Notes: generated from the letters alone by a model not told the origin. A stretch of DNA of 64,000 nucleotides from an uncultured Eggerthella sp. (GCA_902464295.1 CABQIW010000001.1:32107-96106); one strand, 5' to 3'. Shown: positions 9,821-18,495, counted from the stretch's first letter. Numbers and translations are program-made.

Positions 9821-9866
9821 ATTGCCAAAACACCAGTTTATACCAGGAAAATAGGAAGGAAGAGTT

Positions 9867-11402
9867 GTGTTTGAGGTTATCATCATAGCCGCAATTGCGA
9901 TCATCGTTGGCTTCCTCATCGGTTATTTCTTGATGCTCAAAGTTCAGAAAGGTCGCTCCAAGGCTGCCGCAAAAGAAGCACAAGCGATCGTCTCCGATGC
10001 ACAGCGCGAAGCGGAAAACATGCGCCGCGAAGCGCTCGTTGAAGCAAAGGGCGAAGCACTCAAGATTAAGCAAGATGTGGAGAACGAAAGCAAAGAGCGT
10101 ATGAAAGAGATTCGCTCTACGGAAAATCGTCTCATTCAGCGCGAAGAGAATCTTGACAAGCGCAGTGAGTTCATCGACAAGCGTGAACATCAGATCTCCT
10201 CGTTGCAAGGTCAGCTTGATAAACGCCAGCACGATCTGAATGTCTCGCAGAAGAAGATCAATGCGCGCTTGGAGCAGATCGCTGGTCTTACGAGCGATGA
10301 AGCGAAGGTTCAGCTTCTCGATGGGCTAAAAGATGAAGTGGTTCACGAATCTGCCACTATCATCCGTGATGCAGAAATGCGCACGCGTGCTGAAGCCGAT
10401 AAGAAGGCGCGTGAGATCTTGAGCCTTGCGATCCAGCGCATCGCCGCAGACTACACCACGCAGATCACCGTCTCCACGATCCATATCCCCTCAGACGACC
10501 TGAAGGGCCGCATCATCGGCCGTGAAGGACGCAACATCCGTTCTTTCGAGCAGATCACGGGAACGAATCTCATCATCGACGATACCCCTGAGTGCGTTAC
10601 TGTCTCCTCGCACGATCCCGTGCGTCGTGAGATTGCAAGCGTTACGATGCAGAACCTCATCGCTGATGGACGCATCCACCCCGCTCGCATCGAGGAGATG
10701 TACAACAAAGCCAAGAAGTACGTCTATCAGCAGATCAAGGAAGCTGCTGCTCAGGCCACTTTCGATACTGGCATCCATGACCTCCATCCCGAGCTAGAGA
10801 AGACGCTCGGCCGTTTGCGCTATCGCACCTCATATGGGCAGAATGTGCTCACGCACTCTCTTGAAGTTGCCTATCTTTGCGGCATCATGGCATCCGAGCT
10901 TGGTCTTGATCCGGTTCCTGCTCGTCGTGCGGGTCTTCTTCACGATCTTGGCAAAGCGATCGATCACGAAGTCGAGGGCTCTCATGCGGTCATCGGCGCC
11001 GATCTTGCTCGCCGTTATGGCGAAGATGCAACCATCGTTCACGCGATCGAAGCACACCACAACGACATCGAGCCCACTAGCGTCATCGATGTGCTCGTAC
11101 AGGCCGCAGACGCGGTCTCAGCTGCACGCCCAGGCGCGCGCAAGGAGAACCTTGAATCCTACATCAAGCGTCTTGAGAAGCTCGAAGAGATCGCAAATTC
11201 TTATGATGGCGTTGAGCAGACCCATGCGATCCAGGCAGGCCGCGAGGTGCGCGTGATCGTAACGCCCGATAAGGTCGATGAAGCGCGTGCTACGGTCCTT
11301 GCTCACGACATCGCTGCGCAGATCCAGAGCGAAACCAAATATCCTGGACAGGTCAAGGTGGTCGTCATTCGCGAAACGCGCGCTGTCGATTTCGCTAAGT
11401 AA
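9867..11402 (+). CDS. rny: Ribonuclease Y
   Basis: This 511-residue membrane-anchored endoribonuclease starts mRNA decay in many Gram-positives. Residues 1-25 form one membrane helix and about 26-190 a long charged coiled coil. A KH domain has GRIIGREGRN near 214-223, and an HD domain has the metal-binding HD pair in LLHDLGK near residues 359-360. The start is a GTG with AGGAAGGA 6 bp upstream. The order rny followed by spoVS and miaB resembles Bacillus, but the ymdB position is filled by an unrelated ATPase here. Confidence 0.96.
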   Translation: MFEVIIIAAIAIIVGFLIGYFLMLKVQKGRSKAAAKEAQAIVSDAQREAENMRREALVEAKGEALKIKQDVENESKERMKEIRSTENRLIQREENLDKRSEFIDKREHQISSLQGQLDKRQHDLNVSQKKINARLEQIAGLTSDEAKVQLLDGLKDEVVHESATIIRDAEMRTRAEADKKAREILSLAIQRIAADYTTQITVSTIHIPSDDLKGRIIGREGRNIRSFEQITGTNLIIDDTPECVTVSSHDPVRREIASVTMQNLIADGRIHPARIEEMYNKAKKYVYQQIKEAAAQATFDTGIHDLHPELEKTLGRLRYRTSYGQNVLTHSLEVAYLCGIMASELGLDPVPARRAGLLHDLGKAIDHEVEGSHAVIGADLARRYGEDATIVHAIEAHHNDIEPTSVIDVLVQAADAVSAARPGARKENLESYIKRLEKLEEIANSYDGVEQTHAIQAGREVRVIVTPDKVDEARATVLAHDIAAQIQSETKYPGQVKVVVIRETRAVDFAK

Positions 11403-11432
11403 AACTCTCTCAGAGCGCTTTCGGTAGTAACC

Positions 11433-12548
11433 ATGAGCACCGATGATCTTTCATCATTTATAGAAGATATCACGGGCGAAAGCTATCTCCGGGTTCAAGA
11501 GAATCTCGGAGATGGCTTCGTTCGTTTACGTGCCAAAGAAGCGCAGCGGCGTCAGGCCAAGCAGGATATCACCTGTTTTGAAGACGTAGTGCTCGAGCTG
11601 CTTCGCAATTCGCGTGATGCTAACGCGAGCGCTATCTTCATCGCAAGTTGGAAAGAGCAGGGCTGCCGCTATCTTACGGTCCTCGATGATGGATCGGGCA
11701 TTCCAGAGCATTTGCACGCTACGGTTTTCGAGCCCTTCGTCACTTCGAAGCTGGACACCTTCCATGAGGATCGATGGGGTGTTCACGGCCGCGGTATGGC
11801 GCTTTATTCCATCAAGGAAAACGTCGATGAAGCCTCTGTGCTCTTCTCTGAGCGCGATGCAGGCACCTCTCTTGGTCTTCATGCGCTCACGGCTCATCTG
11901 TCTGAACGCATCGATCAATCTTCTCTTCCTTATATTCACATCAATGAGCGGGGAGAGCAGATCATGCGTGGTCCGCGTAATATCGCGCGCATCGTGATGG
12001 AATTTGCTCTCGATTCTCAAGGAAACCTCGATATCTTCCTTGGAAGCCCAGTGGAGATCGCCGCGACACTTTCTCATTACGAACCGTCAACGCAGGAGAC
12101 CGAAGATGGGTCTAACTCGAAGAACCTTCATCCTGAGCGAGAAACCGTGCTCAACTATCTGAAGTACATCTTCGATCCAGACACCTTCAGCGAACGTGCG
12201 GCTGAGATCGGATTGCCTCTTTCCCCGCGTAGCGCCAGGCGCATCCTCGACGATCAGATCGCTCCGCTCAAGCCCTTTATCGAGCAATTGTCCTTTGAAG
12301 GAGAACAGAACGCGAAACCCTCTGAATCTCAAGATCCTGCGACTGAGAATGGTTCATCTAAGAGCATCTATGCTGAACAGCGCAAGCTCAAACTTTCGCC
12401 AGAAGACCACGAGATATTTGAGAAGGCTCTTGAGCAGGCTTTTGATGCTTTGGCAGAGCATTATTATCTCAAGCGTTCCGACGCGGTGAAGATCCGCACC
12501 GGGTCAGATAAGGTCATTATTACCATTCCGTTCGAGACCGAGCATTAG
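11433..12548 (+). CDS. GHKL (Bergerat-fold) ATPase of unknown function
   Basis: This 371-residue protein has an N-terminal histidine-kinase/Hsp90/MutL-type ATPase fold. Its N box is ELLRNSRDANA near residue 53, its G1 box DDGSGIP near 85-91, and its G2-like region GVHGRGMALYS near 116-126. There is no phosphoacceptor histidine domain, no sensor and no membrane segment, so it is not an ordinary sensor kinase. A charged linker (about 215-310) leads to a short C-terminal segment. It starts 30 bp after rny and ends 119 bp before spoVS. I do not recognise a named family; an Hsp90- or MutL-like clamp or a partner switch of the RNase Y/SpoVS neighbours is possible but unproven. Confidence 0.7.
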   Translation: MSTDDLSSFIEDITGESYLRVQENLGDGFVRLRAKEAQRRQAKQDITCFEDVVLELLRNSRDANASAIFIASWKEQGCRYLTVLDDGSGIPEHLHATVFEPFVTSKLDTFHEDRWGVHGRGMALYSIKENVDEASVLFSERDAGTSLGLHALTAHLSERIDQSSLPYIHINERGEQIMRGPRNIARIVMEFALDSQGNLDIFLGSPVEIAATLSHYEPSTQETEDGSNSKNLHPERETVLNYLKYIFDPDTFSERAAEIGLPLSPRSARRILDDQIAPLKPFIEQLSFEGEQNAKPSESQDPATENGSSKSIYAEQRKLKLSPEDHEIFEKALEQAFDALAEHYYLKRSDAVKIRTGSDKVIITIPFETEH

Positions 12549-12578
12549 CCCTGTTTTGCGTCCTGAGATTGCTGAGGA

Positions 12579-12607
12579 TTGCGTAATTATCTATGAATCG
12601 GTAAAAT
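12579..12607 (+). promoter_or_regulatory. Probable spoVS promoter
   Basis: TTGCGT (12579-12584) and TAAAAT (12602-12607) are separated by 17 bp in the AT-rich gap before spoVS. This fits a housekeeping-type promoter. In Bacillus spoVS uses SigH; I see no basis for calling that here. Confidence 0.5.
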
Positions 12608-12667
12608 ATCATAAACACACACTATAAAAGCAGTTTAGATGCACTATAAACTTGGAAAGATCGACCG

Positions 12668-12973
12668 ATGCCTCAATCGAATTCACAAGAGACAGCTCCA
12701 CAATCATCCGAGATCCATTGTCTAAAGGTTTCTTCTAAATCATCTCCTGCATCTGTTGCAGGTGCTGTTGCAGGCATGATCAAAGATGGTGTTCCTGTAG
12801 AGATCCAATCGGTTGGTGCGGGAGCGGTCAATCAGGCCGTGAAGGCGATCGCGATCTCGCGTGGCTTCCTTTCTCCTGTTGGTATCGATATCGTCTGTAT
12901 CCCTTCTTTCGCCGACATCGTGATCGATGGTGAGTATCGCACAGCGATCAGATTCAGCGTCGTTCCTCGCTAA
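12668..12973 (+). CDS. spoVS: SpoVS family protein
   Basis: This 101-residue protein matches SpoVS from the LKVSSKSSPASVAGA segment to the C-terminus. The family is an Alba-like nucleic-acid-binding fold that affects sporulation and septation in Bacillus but occurs widely in non-sporulating bacteria. Residues 1-20 are a variable lead. GGAAAG lies upstream of the ATG. It lies between the rny/GHKL pair and miaB, a placement shared with Bacillus apart from ymdB. No sporulation gene is seen in the window. Confidence 0.93.
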   Translation: MPQSNSQETAPQSSEIHCLKVSSKSSPASVAGAVAGMIKDGVPVEIQSVGAGAVNQAVKAIAISRGFLSPVGIDIVCIPSFADIVIDGEYRTAIRFSVVPR

Positions 12974-12992
12974 ACCCACAGGAAAGGTCTTC

Positions 12993-14354
12993 ATGACTCC
13001 TGTTCCATCTTCGCTCCAAAACCGTACGTTCCATGTGATCACCTTCGGGTGTCAGATGAACAAGCACGATTCAGAACGCATCGTTGGCATGCTCGAAGCT
13101 GAAGGTGCGCGCAGGGTTGATTCTATCGAAGAATCCGAGATTGTCGTTTACATGACCTGCTGCGTGCGTGCAGCAGCAGAAACACGCCTCAAAGGTCAAG
13201 TTGCTTCTCTTAAGAACATAAAGCTTCCTGCCCATTCCGACCTCGAAGAACGCATCGTATGCATAGGAGGTTGCATCGGACAGCATGAAGGCGAGCATCT
13301 GATTGAGGAGTTGCCTCACGTGAGCGCGGTGTTCGGTACCTTCAATCTCTCGAGCGTTCCATCACTTCTCAAGCAAGCGATCGCTGGTCATACGGCTGCT
13401 GTCGAAGTGCTCGATGCTGCTGATGAATTTCCTACCTGCTTGCCCACGAGTCGCGAAGTTCCCTGGTCAGCATGGCTTCCGATCTCCATCGGGTGCAATA
13501 ATTTCTGCACCTATTGCATCGTTCCTTATGTGCGCGGACGTGAGAAATCCCGTACGGTCGAAGACATCATCGCTGAGGCGCGTTCGCTCGTCAGCGAAGG
13601 CGTGAAGGAGATCACGTTGCTGGGACAGAATGTGAATTCCTACGGGCGCGATCTGTATGGCTCACCGCATTTCGGTGAGCTTCTTAAGCGTATTTCAGAT
13701 ACCGGTATCGAGCGTTTGCGTTTTGCTACGTCACATCCGAAAGACCTGACCGATGAAGTGATCGCCCTGTTCGGCGAGCTTCCCAATCTCATGCCAGCGC
13801 TGCATCTTCCTGTCCAATCAGGGTCAAATACGATCCTTCATGAGATGAATCGCCGCTATACGCGCGAGCGCTATCTTGAGATCATCGATAAATTGCGACT
13901 TGCGCGCCCTGATATCGCGCTCTCCACTGATGTTATCGTTGGATTCCCGGGAGAGACCGAGCAAGATTTCCTCGATACTTATAGCCTTATCGAACAGGTT
14001 GGCTACCATCAGGTATTCACCTTCCTCTATTCTCCGCGTGAAGGAACGCCTGCAGCTGAACTTGCGCCGACCTCTACGCATGAAGAGATCCAGGATCGTT
14101 TTGATCGGTTGGTTGCGCTCGTGCAGCAGGGCGCTTTTAGCGCTAATCAGGCAGATCTTGGAGCCACTGTTCCTGTCTTGATCGAAGGCACTTCGAAACG
14201 CGATCCATCCATTCTTGCAGGTAAGAGCCATAAGAATCAGACCGTTCACGCTCCGCTTCCTTCGGGGATCAATCTCGAAGATCTCTTGGGCACGATCGTT
14301 CCGGTGAAGATCGACGAAGCTCGAACATGGTATCTCAAGGGCCATCTTGTGTAA
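12993..14354 (+). CDS. miaB: tRNA-2-methylthio-N6-dimethylallyladenosine synthase MiaB
   Basis: This 453-residue radical-SAM methylthiotransferase modifies A37 of tRNAs that read UNN codons, using the isopentenyl-adenosine made by MiaA. The N-terminal domain carries the cluster cysteines (FGCQMN, MTCCV, GGCIG). The radical-SAM motif is in GCNNFCTYCIVPYVRGRE and a TRAM domain closes the protein. I chose the ATG at 12993 because GGAAAGG precedes it; the frame extends further up but overlaps spoVS. miaA follows directly, so both steps of the modification are adjacent. Confidence 0.95.
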   Translation: MTPVPSSLQNRTFHVITFGCQMNKHDSERIVGMLEAEGARRVDSIEESEIVVYMTCCVRAAAETRLKGQVASLKNIKLPAHSDLEERIVCIGGCIGQHEGEHLIEELPHVSAVFGTFNLSSVPSLLKQAIAGHTAAVEVLDAADEFPTCLPTSREVPWSAWLPISIGCNNFCTYCIVPYVRGREKSRTVEDIIAEARSLVSEGVKEITLLGQNVNSYGRDLYGSPHFGELLKRISDTGIERLRFATSHPKDLTDEVIALFGELPNLMPALHLPVQSGSNTILHEMNRRYTRERYLEIIDKLRLARPDIALSTDVIVGFPGETEQDFLDTYSLIEQVGYHQVFTFLYSPREGTPAAELAPTSTHEEIQDRFDRLVALVQQGAFSANQADLGATVPVLIEGTSKRDPSILAGKSHKNQTVHAPLPSGINLEDLLGTIVPVKIDEARTWYLKGHLV

Positions 14355-15369
14355 TACCATGATCCATTCTCTGTCTCATCCTCTCAACAGCGCATCGTCT
14401 GAACCCCAAGCAGGGAACGAGGATGGAGCGCTCGTTATTTCGATCGTCGGTCCCACTGCATCAGGAAAATCGGCACTTGCCCAGTCAGTGGCACTTGAGC
14501 TCGATGGGGAAGTGGTGAGCGCGGATTCCATGCAGATCTATCGTTTCATGGATATCGGCACCGCAAAACTAAAGCCTGAAGAGCGCCTGGTAAAGCACTA
14601 CCTGCTCGACATCGTCGATCCGGGTCAGTCCTATTCGGCGCAGCTGTTTCAAGAGCAGGCACGTGCAGCATTCAGGGATATTGCCACACGCAATAAGGTT
14701 CCCATCCTTTCAGGCGGTACGGGGTTCTATGTCCAGGCTGCACTCGAGGACATGCGTTTTCCGGAAGGCGAGCAAGATGATAACCCACTGCGGGCTCATT
14801 ATGAAGCTCTTCAAGCTCAGCAGGGAAATGAGGTCTTGTGGAATGTGCTCAACGAAAAGGATCCTGCCGCGGCCAAGCTCATTCATCCGAACAACTTCAA
14901 ACGAGTGATCCGTGCGCTTGAGATGCATGAAGAAGGCGTTTCTTATGCTGACCAGGTGAAGAACATCAAATCACTCCCTGAAGTAGTGCCTTCCATACGG
15001 TTTTTCCTTGAGGTTGACCCATTCATCCTTGCTGAGCGCATCAATGCTCGTGTAGATATGATGCGCGAAGAGGGCCTCGTTGAAGAAGTTGAGGCGCTCA
15101 TGGCTCGCGGTTTCGAGGAGGCGCTCACGGCCCCTAAGGCTATTGGGTATAAGGAGATCATTGCCTATGAACGGGGTAAGATCACGCTTGATGAGGCGTT
15201 TCGCCAGATCAAAACCGCTACAAGACGGTATGCCAAACGACAGCGTTCGTGGTTCAGGCGCGATAAACGCCTGATTCATCTAGATGCAGACGGGCTTTCC
15301 GTAGAGCAGATGACTGCGATCATCTGTGAGCGCTACCGAAAAGAGTCGTCCGATCTGCTCTTACGTTAG
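14347..15369 (+). CDS. miaA: tRNA dimethylallyltransferase MiaA
   Basis: This enzyme transfers a dimethylallyl group to A37 of tRNA. It shows the P-loop VGPTASGKSALA, the SADSMQIYR segment and the DIVDP motif in their usual order, at about the family length of 300-340 residues. The start is ambiguous. TTG at 14347 overlaps the miaB end and has AAGGG 5 bp upstream; ATG at 14359 lies after the miaB stop but has no clear ribosome-binding site. I kept the TTG. Confidence 0.95.
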   Translation: MCNTMIHSLSHPLNSASSEPQAGNEDGALVISIVGPTASGKSALAQSVALELDGEVVSADSMQIYRFMDIGTAKLKPEERLVKHYLLDIVDPGQSYSAQLFQEQARAAFRDIATRNKVPILSGGTGFYVQAALEDMRFPEGEQDDNPLRAHYEALQAQQGNEVLWNVLNEKDPAAAKLIHPNNFKRVIRALEMHEEGVSYADQVKNIKSLPEVVPSIRFFLEVDPFILAERINARVDMMREEGLVEEVEALMARGFEEALTAPKAIGYKEIIAYERGKITLDEAFRQIKTATRRYAKRQRSWFRRDKRLIHLDADGLSVEQMTAIICERYRKESSDLLLR

Positions 15370-15407
15370 AATGTAATGTAAGACCAACTAAGGAGAATCC
15401 ATCTGCT

Positions 15408-16706
15408 TTGGCAAAGCTTCATGTGAAAAAGATCCCTCAAGAATATGCGGAACGGGCCGTGCTGGTGGGTGTCAAACGTCCTAACCAACAATGGCCAACC
15501 GAGTCCTCACTTGCTGAATTGGAGCGACTTGCACAAACGGCTGGAGCAGAGGTAGTAGCAACAACGTTCCAACGCCTTGAATCTCCTAATCCTCGCACCT
15601 TCATCGGGTCAGGGAAGGTTGATGAGGTAGCACAGCTGTGTCGATCCTATGCAGCTGATCTGGTCATCTTCGACGATGAGCTCACTCCTTCACAGCAATC
15701 CAATCTTGAGAAGCAGGTGGGCAAGGATATCAAGATCATCGACCGCACCGCGCTCATCTTAGACATCTTCGCTCTTCACGCCACCAGTAGGGAAGGGCGC
15801 CTCCAGGTGCGACTTGCTCAAAACGAATACCTGCTACCGCGTTTGCGCGGCATGTGGGCGCACCTCGCATCGAACCGAATGGGCGGTGGCGTTGGATCGC
15901 GTTTCGGCGAAGGCGAAAGCCAGCTTGAGGTCGATCGACGTATGGTGCGCAAGCGCATCACTTCGATCAAGCGAGAGCTTGCCGATATCTCCAAAACGCG
16001 CACTTTGCAACGCAAGGAACGCTATCATTCAGGGATCTTCAAGGTTGCCTTGGCTGGCTATACCAATGCAGGAAAATCGAGCTTATTGAATACGATCACC
16101 GGTGCAGAAGTCTTGAGCTATGACAAGCTCTTCGCAACGCTCGATTCGACCACCAGAAAACTAGTGATCCCCGACGGGCGCGAGCTTACGTTAACCGATA
16201 CGGTCGGATTCATTCAAAAGCTTCCTACCACGCTCGTTGAGGCGTTCAAATCAACGCTTGATGAGATCAGTGGAGCGGATCTTATCCTTCATATCGTTGA
16301 TGCATCAGATGCTAATTTCAAAGAGCAGATCGATACGGTAAACGAGGTTCTTGCACAGATCGATGCAGATGAGATATCGCGCATCGAGGTATTCAATAAG
16401 ATCGACCTGCTCGATGAAGAGCAACTGAGCGCGTATCGAATGCGCTTTCCTCATGCGCTCTTCACCTCTACGCTTACGGGTGAAGGCATCGATGAGCTCA
16501 TCAAGCGCATCGGACTTGCTGCTGAAGCGCATCAGATATTGATGGAGGTATTGATCCCCTTCACAAAAGGTGAGCTCGTATCTCTTGCGCATAAGCGCTG
16601 CTCGATCCTTGCGGAAGAATACACCGAAGAAGGCACCCGTATGAGCTTGCGCGTTTCTCCGGAACTCTCTGCGCAGTTCAGCAGCTATCGTATAGGCGAA
16701 GAGTAG
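15408..16706 (+). CDS. hflX: GTPase HflX
   Basis: This 432-residue ribosome-associated GTPase can split stalled 70S ribosomes. The N-terminal HflX domain has the glycine-rich RMGGGVGSRFGEGES-like segment, followed by a G domain with G1 GYTNAGKSS, G3 DTVGF and G4 NKID. The start is a TTG with AAGGAG about 12 bp upstream. It follows miaA closely and converges on lexA with a 12-bp gap. I saw no clear terminator between them. Confidence 0.95.
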   Translation: MAKLHVKKIPQEYAERAVLVGVKRPNQQWPTESSLAELERLAQTAGAEVVATTFQRLESPNPRTFIGSGKVDEVAQLCRSYAADLVIFDDELTPSQQSNLEKQVGKDIKIIDRTALILDIFALHATSREGRLQVRLAQNEYLLPRLRGMWAHLASNRMGGGVGSRFGEGESQLEVDRRMVRKRITSIKRELADISKTRTLQRKERYHSGIFKVALAGYTNAGKSSLLNTITGAEVLSYDKLFATLDSTTRKLVIPDGRELTLTDTVGFIQKLPTTLVEAFKSTLDEISGADLILHIVDASDANFKEQIDTVNEVLAQIDADEISRIEVFNKIDLLDEEQLSAYRMRFPHALFTSTLTGEGIDELIKRIGLAAEAHQILMEVLIPFTKGELVSLAHKRCSILAEEYTEEGTRMSLRVSPELSAQFSSYRIGEE

Positions 16707-16718
16707 CTTGAACTGGTA

Positions 16719-17345
16719 TTAGTACACGCGGCGCATGACCGCAACAACCTTGCCAACGATCGCACAATCACGCACGATGATAGGCTCCATAGAAGAGTTC
16801 TCGGGCTGGAGACGAATGTGATCGGCTTCTTTATAGAAGCGCTTCACGGTTGCGCCGTCTTCGATGAGCGCTACGATGATCTCTCCATTGTTCGCTACTT
16901 GCTGCTCCTTGACGACCACGTAATCGCCATCGTTGATACCTGCTTCAATCATAGAATCCCCATGCACGGAAAGGATGAACGAAGCAGAATCGCCCACCAA
17001 TTCAGTGGGAAGTGTGAGCGTATTTTCAATATTCTGCTCAGCAAGAATGGGCTCACCAGCAGCGACGCGGCCTACCACTGGAAGCGAGATCGAATTCTCG
17101 TAGGCAGCAGAGCCGTGAGCTTGGGGCTCTTCTTTATGGGGAAGCGCGATCGAGCGCGACTTCAAGGAATCACGTACGATGTAGCCCTTATCCTCGAGTG
17201 TTTTAAGGTGCACGTGGACCGTGGAAGGGGAGGAGAGGTTCACTGCCTCGCAGATCTCTCGGACGGTAGGGCCAAAACCTTTTTGCTCGATATAAGACTC
17301 GATGAAATCGTATATTTGCTGCTGTCTTTTGGAGAGTGAATCCAT
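16719..17345 (-). CDS. lexA: SOS repressor LexA
   Basis: This 208-residue protein has the N-terminal winged helix (about 1-65) and a C-terminal S24 peptidase domain. The cleavage site Ala96-Gly97 lies in RVAAGEP, the catalytic Ser is Ser131 in HGDSM and the catalytic Lys is Lys168 in ATVKRF. All are present, so self-cleavage should work. The upstream region shared with a divergent gene has three LexA-type boxes, which implies autoregulation. It converges with hflX. Confidence 0.97.
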   Translation of the reverse strand: MDSLSKRQQQIYDFIESYIEQKGFGPTVREICEAVNLSSPSTVHVHLKTLEDKGYIVRDSLKSRSIALPHKEEPQAHGSAAYENSISLPVVGRVAAGEPILAEQNIENTLTLPTELVGDSASFILSVHGDSMIEAGINDGDYVVVKEQQVANNGEIIVALIEDGATVKRFYKEADHIRLQPENSSMEPIIVRDCAIVGKVVAVMRRVY

Positions 17346-17360
17346 TAGTTTCTCCTATAC

Positions 17361-17428
17361 AAACATTTGTTCGTTTTTTCATTGACAAGAACGGATGTTC
17401 GATTTAAAGTATACACGAACAAAGGTTC
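17361..17428. promoter_or_regulatory. Three LexA boxes in the lexA / small-gene divergon
   Basis: Two perfect GAAC-N4-GTTC boxes are at 17389-17400 and 17417-17428. A third with one mismatch (AAACATTTGTTC) is at 17361-17372. The rightward promoter is TTGACA (17382-17387), 17 bp, TAAAGT (17405-17410), with the middle box in its spacer and the right box at the expected start point. A leftward promoter TTGCAT-N16-TATACT (about 17408-17435 on the minus strand) has the right box in its spacer. Repressor bound here should shut both genes. Confidence 0.85.
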
Positions 17429-17451
17429 TATGCAAGAGGAAGAAGCAAATT

Positions 17452-17859
17452 ATGAACGAAGCGCATAAGAGATTCTTAACTAACGGCTCCAACGCACTCG
17501 AAGCAGACATCGAAGAATTCGATGTGTACGGCAAGCCACAATTCCGTGCCATGACCAGCGCTAAATCTGAACGCGCTATCATCATCGATTTCGACGACGT
17601 GTGCAAGGAAGCACATCAGATCTTGAGCAGCTCTCATGGATCCCTCACTCATTCCACTTGGCTCGAAGATGCTCTTTCTCTGCCGAATAAGGCGCTCGTT
17701 CGTATCAAGCATAATAGGATCTTGCGCGATCTTTTCCGTAAAGAATCTCAGGTGCATAAGAGCGTGAATCGCTATCGCAGGGATGATCTCATCACCTTTG
17801 CAAAAGGGTTCACGGCAACCGGCGTCACCGCCTTCTTATTGATCGTGTTCGGGGTATAA
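17452..17859 (+). CDS. Small SOS-regulated protein with C-terminal membrane segment, unknown
   Basis: This 135-residue protein matches no family I recognise. It has a mixed-charge body and a single hydrophobic stretch at the very end (about residues 117-135, ending AFLLIVFGV), suggesting a tail anchor with the body in the cytoplasm. I chose ATG 17452 because an AGAGGAAGAAG site precedes it. An in-frame ATG at 17395 would lie inside a LexA box and promoter. It is divergent from lexA and shares three SOS boxes, the position of yneA in Bacillus and of other SOS division inhibitors. It lacks a LysM domain and has opposite topology to YneA. A division-arrest role is inference only. Confidence 0.75.
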   Translation: MNEAHKRFLTNGSNALEADIEEFDVYGKPQFRAMTSAKSERAIIIDFDDVCKEAHQILSSSHGSLTHSTWLEDALSLPNKALVRIKHNRILRDLFRKESQVHKSVNRYRRDDLITFAKGFTATGVTAFLLIVFGV

Positions 17860-17932
17860 CGATCAACCGTCCACTAATGCTTCGACCTTTTAACCTCAGT
17901 GATCGTCTTATTTAGAGGTGCGGTGTATAAAA

Positions 17933-17948
17933 ACACAACATCTTGTGG
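17933..17948. promoter_or_regulatory. Candidate NrdR box upstream of nrdR
   Basis: The sequence ACACAACATCTTGTGG contains the dyad CACAA-N4-TTGTG and resembles the NrdR-box consensus as I recall it. It lies just after a TATAAA -10-like hexamer (17926-17931), where binding would block transcription. NrdR boxes usually come in pairs; I see only one good copy. Confidence 0.5.
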
Positions 17949-17980
17949 TAGTGTAGTGCTCAAACGAACGAAGGAGCCCT

Positions 17981-18430
17981 ATGCGTTGCCCATCTTGTGG
18001 TTATGGTGAATCTAAGGTCGTCGACTCGCGTCCCGCAGATGATGGCGCATCTATCAGACGCCGCCGTGAATGCCTTGAATGCGGTAATCGTTTCACGACC
18101 TATGAAAGACTTGGCGACAACCCGCTCGTTATCATCAAGAGCGATAATTCGTCTGAAGCGTTCAGCCGTGATAAATTGTTCCGCGGTATTCTCATCGCAT
18201 GCGCTAAACGCCCGATCACGCCAGAACAGATTTCTGACATCATCGACAACATCGAACGTGAGTTACGCTCAAACCCACGCAATGAGATTACTTCAAAAGA
18301 ACTTGGCGATCTAACGTTGTCCTATCTGGCCGATCTTGATGAGGTTGCTTACATTCGTTTCGCGAGCGTTTACAAAGACTTCCAAAATATCGAAGAATTC
18401 AGCAACGCACTGCATACTATCCATCGATGA
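17981..18430 (+). CDS. nrdR: Transcriptional regulator NrdR
   Basis: This 149-residue repressor of ribonucleotide reductase genes has an N-terminal zinc ribbon (CPSC and CLEC pairs in the first 40 residues) and an ATP-cone domain that senses ATP/dATP. Its length is standard. AAGGAG precedes the ATG. A candidate NrdR box lies just upstream, suggesting autoregulation. dut follows, also in deoxynucleotide metabolism, after a 65-bp gap holding an imperfect hairpin (18432-18473). Confidence 0.96.
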   Translation: MRCPSCGYGESKVVDSRPADDGASIRRRRECLECGNRFTTYERLGDNPLVIIKSDNSSEAFSRDKLFRGILIACAKRPITPEQISDIIDNIERELRSNPRNEITSKELGDLTLSYLADLDEVAYIRFASVYKDFQNIEEFSNALHTIHR

Positions 18431-18495
18431 GCGCTCATTTCGGTCTTTCTGAAAAAACGACCTTCTGAGAGCGTTTCTAAGGGCTTGTAACAACT

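Noticed and set aside
17395..17451. ATG at 17395 as start of the gene opposite lexA
   Set aside because: It lies inside a LexA box and before the predicted transcription start. The ATG at 17452 has a ribosome-binding site.
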